A stretch of 64,000 nucleotides of DNA. Source: Methylobacterium mesophilicum. Lineage in GTDB: Bacteria > Pseudomonadota > Alphaproteobacteria > Rhizobiales > Beijerinckiaceae. The notes under the pieces were generated by a model. The model saw only the letters and a program-made list of their open reading frames with translations, had not been told where the DNA came from and ran no database searches. Position numbers and translations under genes: made by a program. The stretch's first letter is position 1; each line of letters opens with the position of its first letter. This document shows, piece by piece, positions 17,389 through 25,834 of this stretch. Location of the stretch: NCBI RefSeq assembly GCF_022179445.1, contig NZ_BPQU01000002.1:310001-374000 (forward strand), in the 5' to 3' direction.

Positions 17389-17409
17389 TCTTCATGTTTG
17401 CGACCCCGG

Positions 17410-17916
17410 TCAGGCCTGGACGGCGTGCTCCAGCTCGGCCTTCGACATCCGCGAGCGGCCGGGGACGTTCTGCGCCCTAGCATTGCGCATCAGCTCGGCC
17501 TTCGTCGTGCTTTCGTGTCCTGCCTCGCGCGCCGCCGCGGCCTTCTCGGCAGCCGCCTTGGGTTGCTTCGAGTACTGCTTGCCCTTGCGCGTGTCGGCGC
17601 GCTTCTTGGCGGTGCTGGCGGCGTATTCCGCATCGGTCAGGCTCTCGCGGGCCTTCTTGGGCAGGTAGCGCTCACCGGTCTCGCCGCTCTCGGCGCCGGA
17701 CTTCGTGCCCCACTCCTCCTCGGTCCATTGCGTGAGGTGGTTGTCGGACGCCTTCTTGCCGGCGTAGCCGCCGCCTTCCTTCTTGTATTCCGCGGTCGCC
17801 ATCTGGGCCTTGCGGGCCGACCATTGACCGGGCTTGCCGCCCTTGTCGGATTCGGTGACCGCGCGCTTGACCCTCTCCCACAGCTTCGGATCTGTCTTCT
17901 TGGCGGTTCCCGACAT
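17410..17916 (-). CDS. DUF5872-like basic protein with a C-terminal SAP/Rho-N-like motif
   Basis: This 168-aa very hydrophilic protein starts at ATG 17916. The N-terminal 70 residues (LWERVKRAVTESDKGGKPGQ, WSARKAQMATAEYKKEGGGY) match the pattern of DUF5872, found in small Lys-rich proteins of rhizobia and phages. The middle is Lys/Ala-rich. The C-terminal 30 residues (TKAELMRNARAQNVPGRSRM, then SKAELEHAV) look like a SAP or Rho-N-type helix-extended-helix, a common nucleic-acid-binding element. DNA binding or nucleoid association is inferred. It is monocistronic with a hairpin downstream. Confidence 0.75.
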   Translation of the reverse strand: MSGTAKKTDPKLWERVKRAVTESDKGGKPGQWSARKAQMATAEYKKEGGGYAGKKASDNHLTQWTEEEWGTKSGAESGETGERYLPKKARESLTDAEYAASTAKKRADTRKGKQYSKQPKAAAEKAAAAREAGHESTTKAELMRNARAQNVPGRSRMSKAELEHAVQA

Positions 17917-18100
17917 CGCTGCGCCTCGCGCCTGTAGATTTGGCCGTCAACACCACGGTCGTCGCGGTGTTCCTGCGCGCGCATCCGGCCCGCTGCGACC
18001 GAACGTCGGGCACGCCGCGCCGACATCCCGACGGCCCCGCGGTCGAGGGGGGCGGATACCGGAAGCGTCTTACGCGGTTGTCCCCGAAAGGGAGTCCCGC

Positions 18101-18283
18101 ATGCCCGACGGACCGACGGCCAACACGCAAGACCTCGCCGAGACCGAATACGACGCCCACCGCCGGGCGCGGGCGGCCGCCGGGCATCAACCAGTCCCGC
18201 CGGGCGCCGACTCCGACCAGGCATCCCCGGACGAGGGCCCGAAGGCCGGATCGCCCGACGCGAAAGGATCCCAGCATGGCTGA
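18101..18283 (+). CDS. Small disordered hydrophilic protein A
   Basis: This 60-aa protein starts at ATG 18101 behind GAAAGGGAG, a good ribosome-binding site. It is rich in Pro, Asp, Ala and Gly (MPDGPTANTQDLAETEYDAH; PVPPGADSDQASPDEGPKAG) with no hydrophobic core, so it is predicted to be disordered. The stop overlaps the ATG of the next small protein by 8 bp, suggesting coupled translation. Similar short Pro/Asp proteins cluster here. No function is known. Confidence 0.5.
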   Translation: MPDGPTANTQDLAETEYDAHRRARAAAGHQPVPPGADSDQASPDEGPKAGSPDAKGSQHG

Positions 18284-18485
18284 CGGGCCGGCCGACACGC
18301 AGGCGCAGCGGATGCCCCACGGCAAGCCCAACAGCGAGGGACTGGCCGACGCGCCGCTCGATACAGCCACCGGCACGGTCAAGCCCCAGGACGGCCCGAT
18401 GGATCGGGCCGGTACCGAGGCGGAGGGGGCGGCCCGGGGCGGCACCAGCCTCGGAGCGGAGCGCGACAAGTCCGGCGGCCGGTAA
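18276..18485 (+). CDS. Small disordered hydrophilic protein B
   Basis: This 69-aa protein starts at ATG 18276 (MADGPADTQAQRMPHGKPNS) inside the end of the preceding gene, with AAAGGA seven bases upstream. Its composition resembles protein A: Gly, Asp, Pro, Thr, no aromatic residues and no cysteine. The two N-termini share the pattern M-x-DGP, suggesting relationship by duplication. Disorder and desiccation- or stress-related roles are common guesses for such proteins, but nothing here shows it. Confidence 0.5.
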   Translation: MADGPADTQAQRMPHGKPNSEGLADAPLDTATGTVKPQDGPMDRAGTEAEGAARGGTSLGAERDKSGGR

Positions 18486-18623
18486 TCCGCTCCCGGACCT
18501 GCGGACCCATTCATGTTTCCGGGCTGTCAAAGCGGAGGTCAGCCGCTATTCAGGCCGCAGGACCAATCTCCCCTCGCCTTGCGCCGGGCGGTTCCGGTGC
18601 AGGTTTGCACGGAGGGTCTGATC

Positions 18624-18893
18624 ATGATGCACGTGAAGATGCTCGCGGCGGTTGCAGCCGTCGCCGGCGGTCTCGGCTTGGCGTCGGCCGGCGCCGCGCC
18701 GCTGGCACCGACGGCCGCCGACGCCATCACCGGCACCGCGCCGATCGCCGCGATCGCCTACGGGTGCGGTCCCGGCTTCGCCCCCGGGCCCTACGGCCGC
18801 TGCCGCCCGATCTACCGCCGGCCGCGCTTCTACGGTCCCCGCTGCTTCTTCCGCCCGACGCCCTTCGGCCCGCGGAGGGTCTGCCGCTACTGA
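18624..18893 (+). CDS. GCG_CRPN-type secreted small protein
   Basis: This 89-aa protein starts at ATG 18624 or 18627 behind CACGGAGGG. Residues 1-25 form a signal peptide (MMHVKMLAAVAAVAGGLGLA). The mature part has YGCGPGFAPGPYGRCRPIYR followed by Arg/Pro/Tyr repeats (RPRFYGPRCFFRP, FGPRRVCRY) with four regularly spaced cysteines. This is the layout of the GCG_CRPN prefix-to-repeats family, abundant in Methylobacterium and Bradyrhizobium. These are exported, Cys/Arg-rich peptides of unknown function. It is monocistronic. Confidence 0.7.
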   Translation: MMHVKMLAAVAAVAGGLGLASAGAAPLAPTAADAITGTAPIAAIAYGCGPGFAPGPYGRCRPIYRRPRFYGPRCFFRPTPFGPRRVCRY

Positions 18894-19029
18894 AGCTGCC
18901 GCGCGCCGGGGCTCAACGCCCCGGCCGCATCGGGACCGGGAACGGTTTCCGGCCGTCGAAAAAGCGCAGCGGCGCCGGCACCGAACCCCCGACCGCCTCG
19001 GCGGTTGGACTTAAGGTCAGGAGTCCGTG

Positions 19030-19233
19030 ATGGCCCGGGATCAGAGCGGCAGCGCCCACCCCTCTCCGGAGGACCGGAATGCGAGCGCGCGCGCCGGCCG
19101 GAAGCGGCTCGGTGCGAACGGCCATCCGCAGGCGGCGCCGGACGAAGGCCGAGAGGCGCCCGCACGAAGCTCGGAACCCAAGACGCCGGAACCGGACCGT
19201 GCCGCGGTCGAGGGCGGCGCCGACGGGGCGTAG
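19030..19233 (+). CDS. Possible small disordered protein
   Basis: A 67-codon frame starts at ATG 19030 with CAGGAG just upstream. The product (MARDQSGSAHPSPEDRNASA..., ending EPDRAAVEGGADGA) is hydrophilic, Pro/Arg/Glu-rich and probably disordered, like the two proteins at 18101-18485. The reverse strand is also open here, and GC alone could keep the frame open. It is therefore listed as uncertain. Confidence 0.35.
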   Translation: MARDQSGSAHPSPEDRNASARAGRKRLGANGHPQAAPDEGREAPARSSEPKTPEPDRAAVEGGADGA

Positions 19234-19601
19234 CACGCCGGCGCCGCGGCCGCGCGCCGCCCGGCAAGCACCTGCCGGCGGAGGCCGGTTCCCTGTCCGA
19301 CCCTCCGGCCTCCCTCCATGTGGCCGCCGGAACGACATCGGTCCGGCGCGAGGCGAGGCATTGATACCCGCCCCCGGGGGGCCTTGGCCGGGATCCGGGC
19401 CGTAATCGCCGCTTGGCGCGTTTCTTCCATTCGGAGCTGGCGGGCCTCGATACGGGACGGTCCCGATCGCCGCATGGGAAGGCCGGCTCCGGCAGGCAGG
19501 CCGCGCACGACCGGGCAGCTGCGCCTATGACGCGAAGCTGGCTTTCAGAGAAAAGGTGCCGCGGGCCATGACGGGTCCCTGCGGCCGGGACAGGCAAACC
19601 G
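19234..19601. other. Intergenic region upstream of sdaA
   Basis: No convincing gene, tRNA or repeat is seen in these 368 bases. Overlapping frames on both strands are short or compositionally odd. The promoter of the serine deaminase gene should lie in the last 100 bases, but no clear -35/-10 pair is visible. Confidence 0.4.
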
Positions 19602-20993
19602 ATGTTTCTGAGCGTGTTCGACGTGTTCAAGCCGGGCCTCGGCCCCTCGTCGTCCCACACGATGGGGCCGATGACGGCGGCCGCCGACTTCTTGGACCTC
19701 CTGCGCCGGCACGAGTCGGGCGCAGGGGCGGCCGCCCTCCGGGCGACGCTGCACGGCTCGCTGGCGTTCACGGGGCGGGGACACGCCACCGACCGCGCCG
19801 TAGCACTCGGTCTCCTCGGTTTCCGGCCGGCCGATATCCCCATGGACGAGGCCGAACGCGCGCTGGAGGCGCTGCGCGTCGAGAAGCGTCTCGCTCCGGC
19901 GGGCCTGCCGGTCCTGGCCTTCGATCCGGCGACCGCGATCGTGTTCGATTACGGGCCGCCGCTGCCCGGTCACGCGAACGGCCTGGTGATTACCGCCCTC
20001 GACGCGGCGGACGCGCCGCTCGTCTCCGAGACCTACTACTCGATCGGCGGCGGCTTCGTCGTCACCGCGGCCCAGCGCGCGGCCGAGGTGCCGCCGCCCA
20101 CCGCGGCCGCGGATCTGCGGCTGTGGCCGTACCCGTTCGAGACCTCGGCCGCGATGCTGCGCATGGCCCGCGACAGCGGCCTGTCGGTGGCCGCGATGAA
20201 ACGCGCGAACGAGGCCGTCGGCCGCCCCGACGCGGAGGTCGATGCCGGCCTCACCCGGATCTGGCAGGCCATGAATGCCTGCGTCGAGCGCGGCCTGGCC
20301 CGCGAGGGCGAATTGCCTGGCGGCCTGCGGGTCAAGCGCCGGGCCAAGCGGATCCGGGACCAGCTCAACCGCGAGCACGGCTCGAACACCGCCCAGCCGC
20401 ACGTCATGGCGGATTGGCTGAGCGTCTACGCCATGGCGGTCAACGAGGAGAACGCGGCCGGCGGCCAGGTCGTGACCGCGCCGACCAACGGCGCCGCCGG
20501 CGTCGTCCCAGCGGTTATCCGGTACTACATCGACCATTGCATCGGCGCCGATCCGGGCCGAATCCCGGAATTCCTCCTGACAGCCGCCGCCATCGGCGGC
20601 CTGATCAAGCACAACGCTTCAATCTCCGGGGCGGAGGCCGGCTGCCAGGGGGAGGTCGGCTCGGCCAGCGCCATGGCGGCGGCCGGCCTCTGTGCCGTGC
20701 TCGGCGGGACGCCCGCCCAGGTCGAGAACGCCGCCGAGATCGCCCTGGAGCATCACTTGGGGATGACCTGCGATCCCGTCGCCGGCCTGGTGCAGGTGCC
20801 CTGCATCGAGCGCAACGGGATCGGCGCAACCAAGGCGGTGGCGGCGGCCTCGCTGGCTCTGCGCGGCGACGGCTCGCATTTCATGCCGCTGGACAATTGC
20901 ATCGCGGCGATGCGGCAGACCGGCGAGGAGATGAGCGCGAAATACAAGGAGACGAGCCTGGCCGGGCTCGCGGTGAACCTACCGGAATGCTGA
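19602..20993 (+). CDS. sdaA: L-serine ammonia-lyase (iron-sulfur type)
   Basis: This 463-aa enzyme converts L-serine to pyruvate and ammonia in the cytoplasm. It has the single-chain alpha/beta fusion seen in Proteobacteria. The N-terminal beta domain begins [20 protein letters not shown], with the diagnostic [10 protein letters not shown] at 14-23. The C-terminal alpha domain keeps the three cysteines expected to ligate the [4Fe-4S] cluster: C348 ([11 protein letters not shown]), C390 (GMTCDPVAG) and C401 (VPCIERNG). Length is normal (about 455-465). In a methylotroph using the serine cycle this enzyme would drain serine, so tight control is expected. It is monocistronic, with no visible operator. 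Confidence 0.95.
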   Translation: MFLSVFDVFKPGLGPSSSHTMGPMTAAADFLDLLRRHESGAGAAALRATLHGSLAFTGRGHATDRAVALGLLGFRPADIPMDEAERALEALRVEKRLAPAGLPVLAFDPATAIVFDYGPPLPGHANGLVITALDAADAPLVSETYYSIGGGFVVTAAQRAAEVPPPTAAADLRLWPYPFETSAAMLRMARDSGLSVAAMKRANEAVGRPDAEVDAGLTRIWQAMNACVERGLAREGELPGGLRVKRRAKRIRDQLNREHGSNTAQPHVMADWLSVYAMAVNEENAAGGQVVTAPTNGAAGVVPAVIRYYIDHCIGADPGRIPEFLLTAAAIGGLIKHNASISGAEAGCQGEVGSASAMAAAGLCAVLGGTPAQVENAAEIALEHHLGMTCDPVAGLVQVPCIERNGIGATKAVAAASLALRGDGSHFMPLDNCIAAMRQTGEEMSAKYKETSLAGLAVNLPEC

Positions 20994-21037
20994 CCGGGCC
21001 AATCCACCGGACCGGCGGCGCCCGCGTCAGGCGGGGC

Positions 21038-21283
21038 TCAGGATTTGAGATCGACGGTGACGCGGCCGGCGCTGCGCACCGGGCCGTCCCGGCCCTCGAC
21101 CAGCGCGCGCAGATCCGCCTCGTCGAGGGGTTGCCCGTCCGGCCCGGTGATGCTGATGTTGTCGTGGCCGGCGGCCCGAAAATCGCCCAGCTTCTTGAGC
21201 GCCCATTCCGGCGTCGGGCAGTTGTATGTCGCGGTCCCGTGGGGCTTCCTCGCCCGCACGACGAAAGGCGGCGCGGCCGTCAT
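21038..21283 (-). CDS. Small hypothetical protein of a two-gene operon
   Basis: This 81-aa protein starts at ATG 21283, overlapping the stop of the upstream gene by 4 bp (ATGA). It reads MTAAPPFVVRARKPHGTATY, then PEWALKKLGDFRAAGHDNIS, then a short acidic helix (DEADLRALVEG). The alternation of strand, helix, strand suggests a small alpha/beta fold. There is no signal peptide. No family is recognised. Translational coupling with the preceding Cys-containing protein is the only functional clue. Confidence 0.6.
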   Translation of the reverse strand: MTAAPPFVVRARKPHGTATYNCPTPEWALKKLGDFRAAGHDNISITGPDGQPLDEADLRALVEGRDGPVRSAGRVTVDLKS

Positions 21284-21516
21284 TCGAGTTCGATGCCCGC
21301 CGCGCCGAGGATGACGCGCTGCTTCAGGATCGCGATGCGGTGGGTCCGGATCGTGTGCTCGATCTGGGTGACGCCCGGATCGTCATCGGTGGCGTTCAGC
21401 AGCACGAGCGCGTCCGACAACGCGGCGATCGCGAACTCGTCCAACAGGATGTTGAACGCGAGGCGTTCCCGCAGGGTCTCGCAGGTGCAGTCAGGCTGGT
21501 CTTTCCGCTGCGGCAT
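21280..21516 (-). CDS. Small hypothetical helical protein
   Basis: This 78-aa protein starts best at ATG 21516 (MPQRKDQPDCTCETLRERLA). The N-terminus has a CxC pair that could bind metal. The rest is helical (FNILLDEFAIAALSDALVLL; QIEHTIRTHRIAILKQRVIL). A longer frame to 21627 adds an Arg-rich, non-conserved-looking leader. The gene overlaps the next by 4 bp on the same strand, giving a two-gene unit. No family is recognised. Confidence 0.6.
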   Translation of the reverse strand: MPQRKDQPDCTCETLRERLAFNILLDEFAIAALSDALVLLNATDDDPGVTQIEHTIRTHRIAILKQRVILGAAGIELE

Positions 21517-21709
21517 GTTCAATAACGAGCGGGGCCGCCGTTGGTTCTCCGGCCGTCGCCCACACGCCGCCCGGCCGCCCCCTGACAAGGCAGGCGAGCG
21601 CAGGCATGCTGGCTGAACCCGCCGCAAAGCGGGCCGCCGGCATCGTCACCGAATCGGTGCGGCGCGCCTCAGATCAGGGATCGTGAGGCGCGCCGCCCGG
21701 ATCATGTGT

Positions 21710-21913
21710 TCAGCGACGGCCGCCGTCGGCGCCCGGCTTCATGGCGCGCTCGATGGCCTCCATGGCGCTCTCGAACGCCTTCGCCTCGCTGCGGTGCGGA
21801 CGATCGGATCGCTCGATCAGCTTGCCGCTCCGGCGGATGGCCCATTGGAAATGGCCCTCCGGCTTGGCGATGGGGGAGACCTCGATGGAGTAGGGGTGTG
21901 GTACGTCTGACAT
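21710..21913 (-). CDS. Small hypothetical protein
   Basis: This 67-aa protein starts at ATG 21913 (MSDVPHPYSIEVSPIAKPEG). It has two or three beta strands (YSIEVSPI, HFQWAIRRSGKLIERSD) then an amphipathic helix (EAKAFESAMEAIERAM). The sequence GHFQWAIRRSGKLIERS, with a conserved-looking tryptophan, resembles short DUF-type proteins common in Hyphomicrobiales. The function is unknown. It is divergent from the FYDLN gene, about 270 bp away. Confidence 0.6.
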   Translation of the reverse strand: MSDVPHPYSIEVSPIAKPEGHFQWAIRRSGKLIERSDRPHRSEAKAFESAMEAIERAMKPGADGGRR

Positions 21914-22179
21914 AAGTGCCCTATGCCAGCCTTGCCGCGCGGATGCCAGTCACCTGCGGGCATTCCGCGGCGCAATCTGTCATGGGCTGGGGGCAACGGA
22001 CCGGTACGGCACCGCGGGCCCGGGCATCCGGGCGGGCGCGTCGGGCCGGGCACCGCCCCGGCGGCGGCCCTGTGGGATCCGTCTCGGTCGAGGCGGGCCA
22101 CCGGGCGCCGTCCTGTGCTACACACCGTCGAAACCACGCCGGCGATCCGGCATCGAACACGTTCTTAAGGAGAGTTGCA

Positions 22180-22566
22180 GTGGCGCGTCCGGACCTTGGT
22201 ACAAAGCGGATCTGCCCGACGACGGGGAAGAAGTTCTACGACCTCAACAAGGATCCCGTCGTCTCCCCCTACTCGGGCGAAGTCGTCCCGACCGCGGTCG
22301 CGACCTCGTTCGGCAGGGCGGCCCCTCCCGTCGTCGCCCGCAAGGAGGCGCCGGTCGAAGAGGAGGACGAGGCCGAGGGCCCCGAGCTCGTGTCCCTCGA
22401 CGAGGTCGAGGCCGAAGAGGCCGACAAGGACACCGATACCGAGGGCGACGACGCCCTGGACATCGAGGACGACGGCGAGACGGTCGAGGACGACACCCTC
22501 GTGGTCGACGAGGACGACGACAACACCTCCGACCTCGTCGAGGTCAACGACGACGACGACGAGTAG
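22180..22566 (+). CDS. FYDLN-acid family protein (TIGR02300)
   Basis: This 128-aa protein starts at GTG 22180 behind TAAGGAGAG, an excellent ribosome-binding site; the GTG is also where the conserved sequence begins. Residues 1-40 hold the family signature (KRICPTTGKKFYDLNKDPVV, SPYSGE). The remaining 85 residues are extremely acidic (Asp/Glu runs ending NDDDDE). This alphaproteobacterial family has no assigned function; an N-terminal zinc-ribbon-like knuckle with an acidic tail suggests interaction with basic partners, which is inference. A 16-bp hairpin follows the stop. Confidence 0.9.
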   Translation: MARPDLGTKRICPTTGKKFYDLNKDPVVSPYSGEVVPTAVATSFGRAAPPVVARKEAPVEEEDEAEGPELVSLDEVEAEEADKDTDTEGDDALDIEDDGETVEDDTLVVDEDDDNTSDLVEVNDDDDE

Positions 22567-22861
22567 GATCGTCCGATCGCGATGACGCCGTCGGGGGCGT
22601 CATCGCGATCGTGGGCCGCGCATGAACAGGGCCGACCGCACGGCCCTGCGGTGCGCCGGCCTCGATAACGACCGTCTTGGCCGGCGCGAAGGCGTGCGCC
22701 GCGACGGCCGCGGCCAGATCCAGGACGTGATCCGGCCCCAAGGCGTGCGTCCGCGTCGCGGGCTCCGCGAGATAGGCATCGACCGCACGGCCGACCGCCC
22801 CGGTCGCGATGCGCTCGTCGGTCACCAGGTCCCAGAGCGTTGCCGTGTCGGGCATCGGCAA
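22544..22861 (-). CDS. Possible small protein overlapping a hairpin
   Basis: A 105-codon frame starts near 22861 or ATG 22855. The first 70 residues (PDTATLWDLVTDERIATGAV; AVDAYLAEPATRTHALGPDH) look like helical protein sequence. The last 30 (TIAMTPPTASSRSDDPTRRR) are encoded by the long hairpin and the antisense of the FYDLN gene. Either a real gene has an eroded 3' end, or the frame is chance. The function is unknown. Confidence 0.35.
   Translation of the reverse strand: MPMPDTATLWDLVTDERIATGAVGRAVDAYLAEPATRTHALGPDHVLDLAAAVAAHAFAPAKTVVIEAGAPQGRAVGPVHARPTIAMTPPTASSRSDDPTRRRRR
22574..22611. terminator. Long perfect hairpin downstream of the FYDLN gene
   Basis: The arms CGATCGCGATGACGCC (22574-22589) and its exact complement (22596-22611) form a 16-bp stem with a 6-nt loop, 8 bp after the FYDLN stop. 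There is no T tract, so it may stabilise the 3' end or pause polymerase rather than terminate. Confidence 0.5.
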
Positions 22862-22977
22862 GGTCCTGCACCGCAGGCGGTGATTTCAACAGTTTAGCAG
22901 CCCGGGCGGGCGTCCTCGCGGCACCCGCCCCCGACAGGATCGGCAGCGATGACAAACCCGGCCGCGGCACCCCGCGC

Positions 22978-23454
22978 TTGACCGTCCCAAACGCCGCAGG
23001 CGCGCTCGTTCCCGGCCGATCCTGCGGATCCTGCACGGCCTGCTGCCGCATCCTGGAGATCAAGGCGCTGGCCAAGCCGGCGGGAACCCTGTGCCGGCAC
23101 AATTCCGGCCGGGATTGCGGGATCTACCCCGAGCGTCCCGAGGCCTGCGTGCAATGGCACTGCCTCTGGCGTCGGATCGGCGCCCTGCCGGACGCATTGA
23201 GGCCCGATCGGGCGGGCGTCGTCTTCGCGCTGGAGCGTCGCAGTCCCGGCTCATCCCCAGACGCCCCGGAGGCCGCCTGTATCGTGGGTCGTGCCCTGGA
23301 CGGCGCGGACGCGTTCGAGCGCTGGGAGGCGGTCGAGGCCTTCGCGATGTTCGTTCGGGAGGGTTCGTTGCCGGTGTGGAAGACGCATGACCGGCACGCG
23401 ACCTTGCTCTACCGGGGTCCGGCGGTCGCCCATTCGTCCGGGGACGAGGCGTGA
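22978..23454 (+). CDS. YkgJ-type cysteine-cluster protein
   Basis: This protein of about 158 aa has the CxxCxxCC-type zinc/iron cluster of the YkgJ/UPF0153 group: GRSCGSCTACCRIL, followed by CRHNSGRDCGIYPERPEACV and QWHC. The eight cysteines in about 60 residues are diagnostic. The C-terminal half (ERRSPGSSPDAPEAACIVGR...) is variable. No ATG lies in frame near the domain; TTG 22978 is chosen because it begins just before the conserved part, and another TTG at 22840 would give a longer form. The role of this family is unproven; metal chelation is inferred from the cysteines. Confidence 0.7.
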   Translation: MTVPNAAGALVPGRSCGSCTACCRILEIKALAKPAGTLCRHNSGRDCGIYPERPEACVQWHCLWRRIGALPDALRPDRAGVVFALERRSPGSSPDAPEAACIVGRALDGADAFERWEAVEAFAMFVREGSLPVWKTHDRHATLLYRGPAVAHSSGDEA

Positions 23455-23615
23455 CACGCCCCCCCGCGCCCGGATCCGATCACCGGGCAGCGGGGGGTCG
23501 TGGATCTCACCGGCGCGAGCCGATACGCAACGCGGCTCGCAGGACCGGTGATAGCCGGCTCCGGTTAGCCAAAGCGCAAGCGGATGCGCGCGCCTCGGTC
23601 CCGGATCGGGAAAGC

Positions 23616-23825
23616 TCAGTCGGCCTTGAGGTTGGCCGCGCTCTCCTTGCCGCTGCGCCGATCGGCCTCGACGTCGTAGGAGATCTTCTGTCCCTCGATC
23701 AGGTTGCGCATCCCTGCGCGCTCGACAGCCGAGATGTGGACGAACACGTCCTTGCCGCCATCATCGGGCTGGATGAAGCCGTAGCCCTTGGTCTCGTTGA
23801 ACCACTTCACGGTACCGGTAGCCAT
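23616..23825 (-). CDS. cspA: Cold-shock protein, CspA family
   Basis: This 69-aa single-domain OB-fold protein (MATGTVKWFNETKGYGFIQP) has both RNA-binding motifs: RNP1 at KGYGFI and RNP2 at VFVHIS. It binds single-stranded RNA and acts as an RNA chaperone in the cytoplasm. The length is standard (about 69-70 aa). The short upstream region (23826-23950) would be its 5' leader, as is common for regulated csp mRNAs, but no specific thermosensor was identified. Several csp paralogues usually exist per genome, so the exact cspA orthology is uncertain. Confidence 0.95.
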   Translation of the reverse strand: MATGTVKWFNETKGYGFIQPDDGGKDVFVHISAVERAGMRNLIEGQKISYDVEADRRSGKESAANLKAD

Positions 23826-23949
23826 AGAGTTGTCCTAGTCGTCTCCGGCTCGCCAAAGCGACGTGCCGCAGGGGCCGAACGAGCCGGCTTGGCCGACTGT
23901 TCCCAAAGTTCCGCACGCGCGTGGCGGCCGAGCCATCGGAAACCGCCCG

Positions 23950-25812
23950 TCACGGCGGCGCCCGCCGTCGCAGCCGGCCGCTGCGCGAGGTGCGCGACAG
24001 GCCGTGCGGCGTCTTGTTCCAGCGCACCGGCGCGCGGACCAGCTCGATCAGGGCGAGCCACGCCGCCAGGCTGACGAGCAGGAAATAGACCGGCATCCAG
24101 GGGGCCGACTGCGCCAGGTCGCCCCAGCCGCGCCGGGCGCAGCCGATCAGGGTCGGCAGCACCATGGCGGCGAACCCCACACCGAACAGCGTCATGGCGA
24201 CCCCGGCCACGAGGTTGTCCGGGAAGGACGGGGCGGCCGGAATCTCCGCGACCAAGTAACGCCAGGCGGCGTAGGCGAGGCAGACGGGGTAGGCGAGCGC
24301 CGAGGCCACCGTGCCGGGCACCAGCGCCGCCGCGCAGAGCGCCTCCAGGGTGCCGAGGCGGCAGGCGTTGGCCAGGGGGCGGCGGCCATGGGCGAGGCTG
24401 GTCTGCATCAGGCCCTTCAGCCAGCGGGTGCGCTGGGCCAGCCAGGGGCCCAGCCGGGCCGGCGCCTCCTCGATCGTGGCGCTCGGCAGGTCGCCGACCG
24501 CGTAGCCCGCCAGGGCGAGCCGCATCCCGAGATCGGCATCCTCGGTGACGTTCCAGGGGTCCCAGCCGTGCAGCGCCCGCAGCACCCGGGTGCGCAGGTG
24601 CATCGATGTGCCCCCGAGGGGGACCGGCACGTCGAGGCGCGCGAGCGCCGGGTTCAGCACGTCGAACAGGCCCGCGTATTCCAGCGCGAAGGCCCGGGCC
24701 AGACGGGAATCGCCGGCATTGTCGATCACGAGGCGGCCCTGCAGGCAGGCGGTCCTTTCGGGCAGGCGCGCGAACAGCGACGCGGCCAGCCGCAGCTGCC
24801 CGGGATCGGGCACGTCCTCGGCGTCGTAGACCGTGAGCAGGGCGCCGCGGGCGAGCGGCAGCGCGGCATTGAGCGCCCGCGGCTTGGTGCGGGGCGCCCC
24901 CGGCGGCACCGTGATCACCTCGAATCGGGCCGGCAGGGCGATCGGCGCCAGGGCGGCCGCGGTCTCGGCGTCGTCCGCCTCGATCAGCAGCTTGATGTCG
25001 AGCTTCGCCGGCGGATAGTCGAGGGCAGCGAGTCCCCGGATCAGGTCGGGCACCACCGCCGCCTCGCGGTGGAGGGCGACGAGCACCGTGTAGACCGGCA
25101 GGTGGGCGTCGGCGAGCAGCTCGACGGCCTCGGCCGCCACCGGCGCCGCGATGATCGGCGCGGCGAGCCGGACCGTCGTCATGGCCAGGAACAGGGCCTG
25201 CCCGGTCAGGGTCACGGCACGGGCGAGGGGCGCCGGCAACACCGCGAACAGGCAGAGCCCCGCGATCAGCACGAGGACGAGGAGCAGCAGCCACCGGCTC
25301 GCCGGCTCGGAGGGCACGGACCGTTCGGGCGCGTGCCGCCGCAGATCCTGCGCGGCGTGATCCGCAACCGCCCCCGGGATCGCGGCGAACACCGCCTCGC
25401 GCAGATGCGTCGGGCTGGTGATCGCCGGCATCGCGGCGCGGCGCGGCCCGTCGAGCAGCTCGGCGATCAGCCGGCCACGGGGCGCCAGCACGCAGGCGGC
25501 GCCAGATCCGAGGGCGAGGGGCGCGAGCCCGGCGACCAGGCTGTCGGGGAAGCGTAGACCCAGGCCGAACGGGATCGGACCGCCGAGGAACGGGGCGCCG
25601 AGGCGTCGGGCCAGGGCGCGGTAATAGGCCGTCTCCTCCATCAGCCCGGCATTCAGCAGCGCGGTCGCCGCATCGGTCCCGGCGGCGGCGGCGTCCCGGG
25701 CCGCCCGGGTCAGGAGGTGGGCGTCGATCCCTTCGGCAAGCAGGAACGCGATCTCCGGCGGAAGGGACATCCTCGGGGCGATCGCGGCCGTGGGCAGGCG
25801 CTGCACCGACAT
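23950..25812 (-). CDS. MshEN-like/GT2 processive glycosyltransferase
   Basis: This 620-aa membrane enzyme starts at ATG 25812. Residues about 15-150 resemble the GspE/MshE N-terminal domain (MSLPPEIAFLLAEGIDAHLL; ALARRLGAPFLGG). After two transmembrane helices (about 180-235, LLLLVLVLIAGLCLFAVL) comes a family 2 glycosyltransferase core with the acidic metal/substrate motifs VYDAEDVPDP and TEDADLGMRL and the QRTRW signature of processive synthases. More transmembrane helices follow. It probably polymerises an exported polysaccharide from a nucleotide sugar. MshEN domains of other proteins bind c-di-GMP, so second-messenger control is possible but inferred. It is divergent from a binding-protein gene by 59 bp. 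Confidence 0.87.
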   Translation of the reverse strand: MSVQRLPTAAIAPRMSLPPEIAFLLAEGIDAHLLTRAARDAAAAGTDAATALLNAGLMEETAYYRALARRLGAPFLGGPIPFGLGLRFPDSLVAGLAPLALGSGAACVLAPRGRLIAELLDGPRRAAMPAITSPTHLREAVFAAIPGAVADHAAQDLRRHAPERSVPSEPASRWLLLLVLVLIAGLCLFAVLPAPLARAVTLTGQALFLAMTTVRLAAPIIAAPVAAEAVELLADAHLPVYTVLVALHREAAVVPDLIRGLAALDYPPAKLDIKLLIEADDAETAAALAPIALPARFEVITVPPGAPRTKPRALNAALPLARGALLTVYDAEDVPDPGQLRLAASLFARLPERTACLQGRLVIDNAGDSRLARAFALEYAGLFDVLNPALARLDVPVPLGGTSMHLRTRVLRALHGWDPWNVTEDADLGMRLALAGYAVGDLPSATIEEAPARLGPWLAQRTRWLKGLMQTSLAHGRRPLANACRLGTLEALCAAALVPGTVASALAYPVCLAYAAWRYLVAEIPAAPSFPDNLVAGVAMTLFGVGFAAMVLPTLIGCARRGWGDLAQSAPWMPVYFLLVSLAAWLALIELVRAPVRWNKTPHGLSRTSRSGRLRRRAPP

Positions 25813-25834
25813 GCCGACGCTCCCCCGGCAGCCC

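Noticed and set aside
19041..19508. A 155-codon minus-strand frame upstream of sdaA
   Set aside because: It is Arg/Pro/Ala-rich throughout, overlaps other equally open frames, and has no start signals.
21921..22160. A 79-codon minus-strand frame upstream of the FYDLN gene
   Set aside because: It has low-complexity Pro/Arg composition and overlaps the expected promoter of a well-supported gene.
22840..22977. A longer N-terminus for the YkgJ-type protein from TTG 22840
   Set aside because: The extra 46 residues are not domain-like and overlap the opposite-strand frame; the later TTG 22978 is preferred, though neither is certain.
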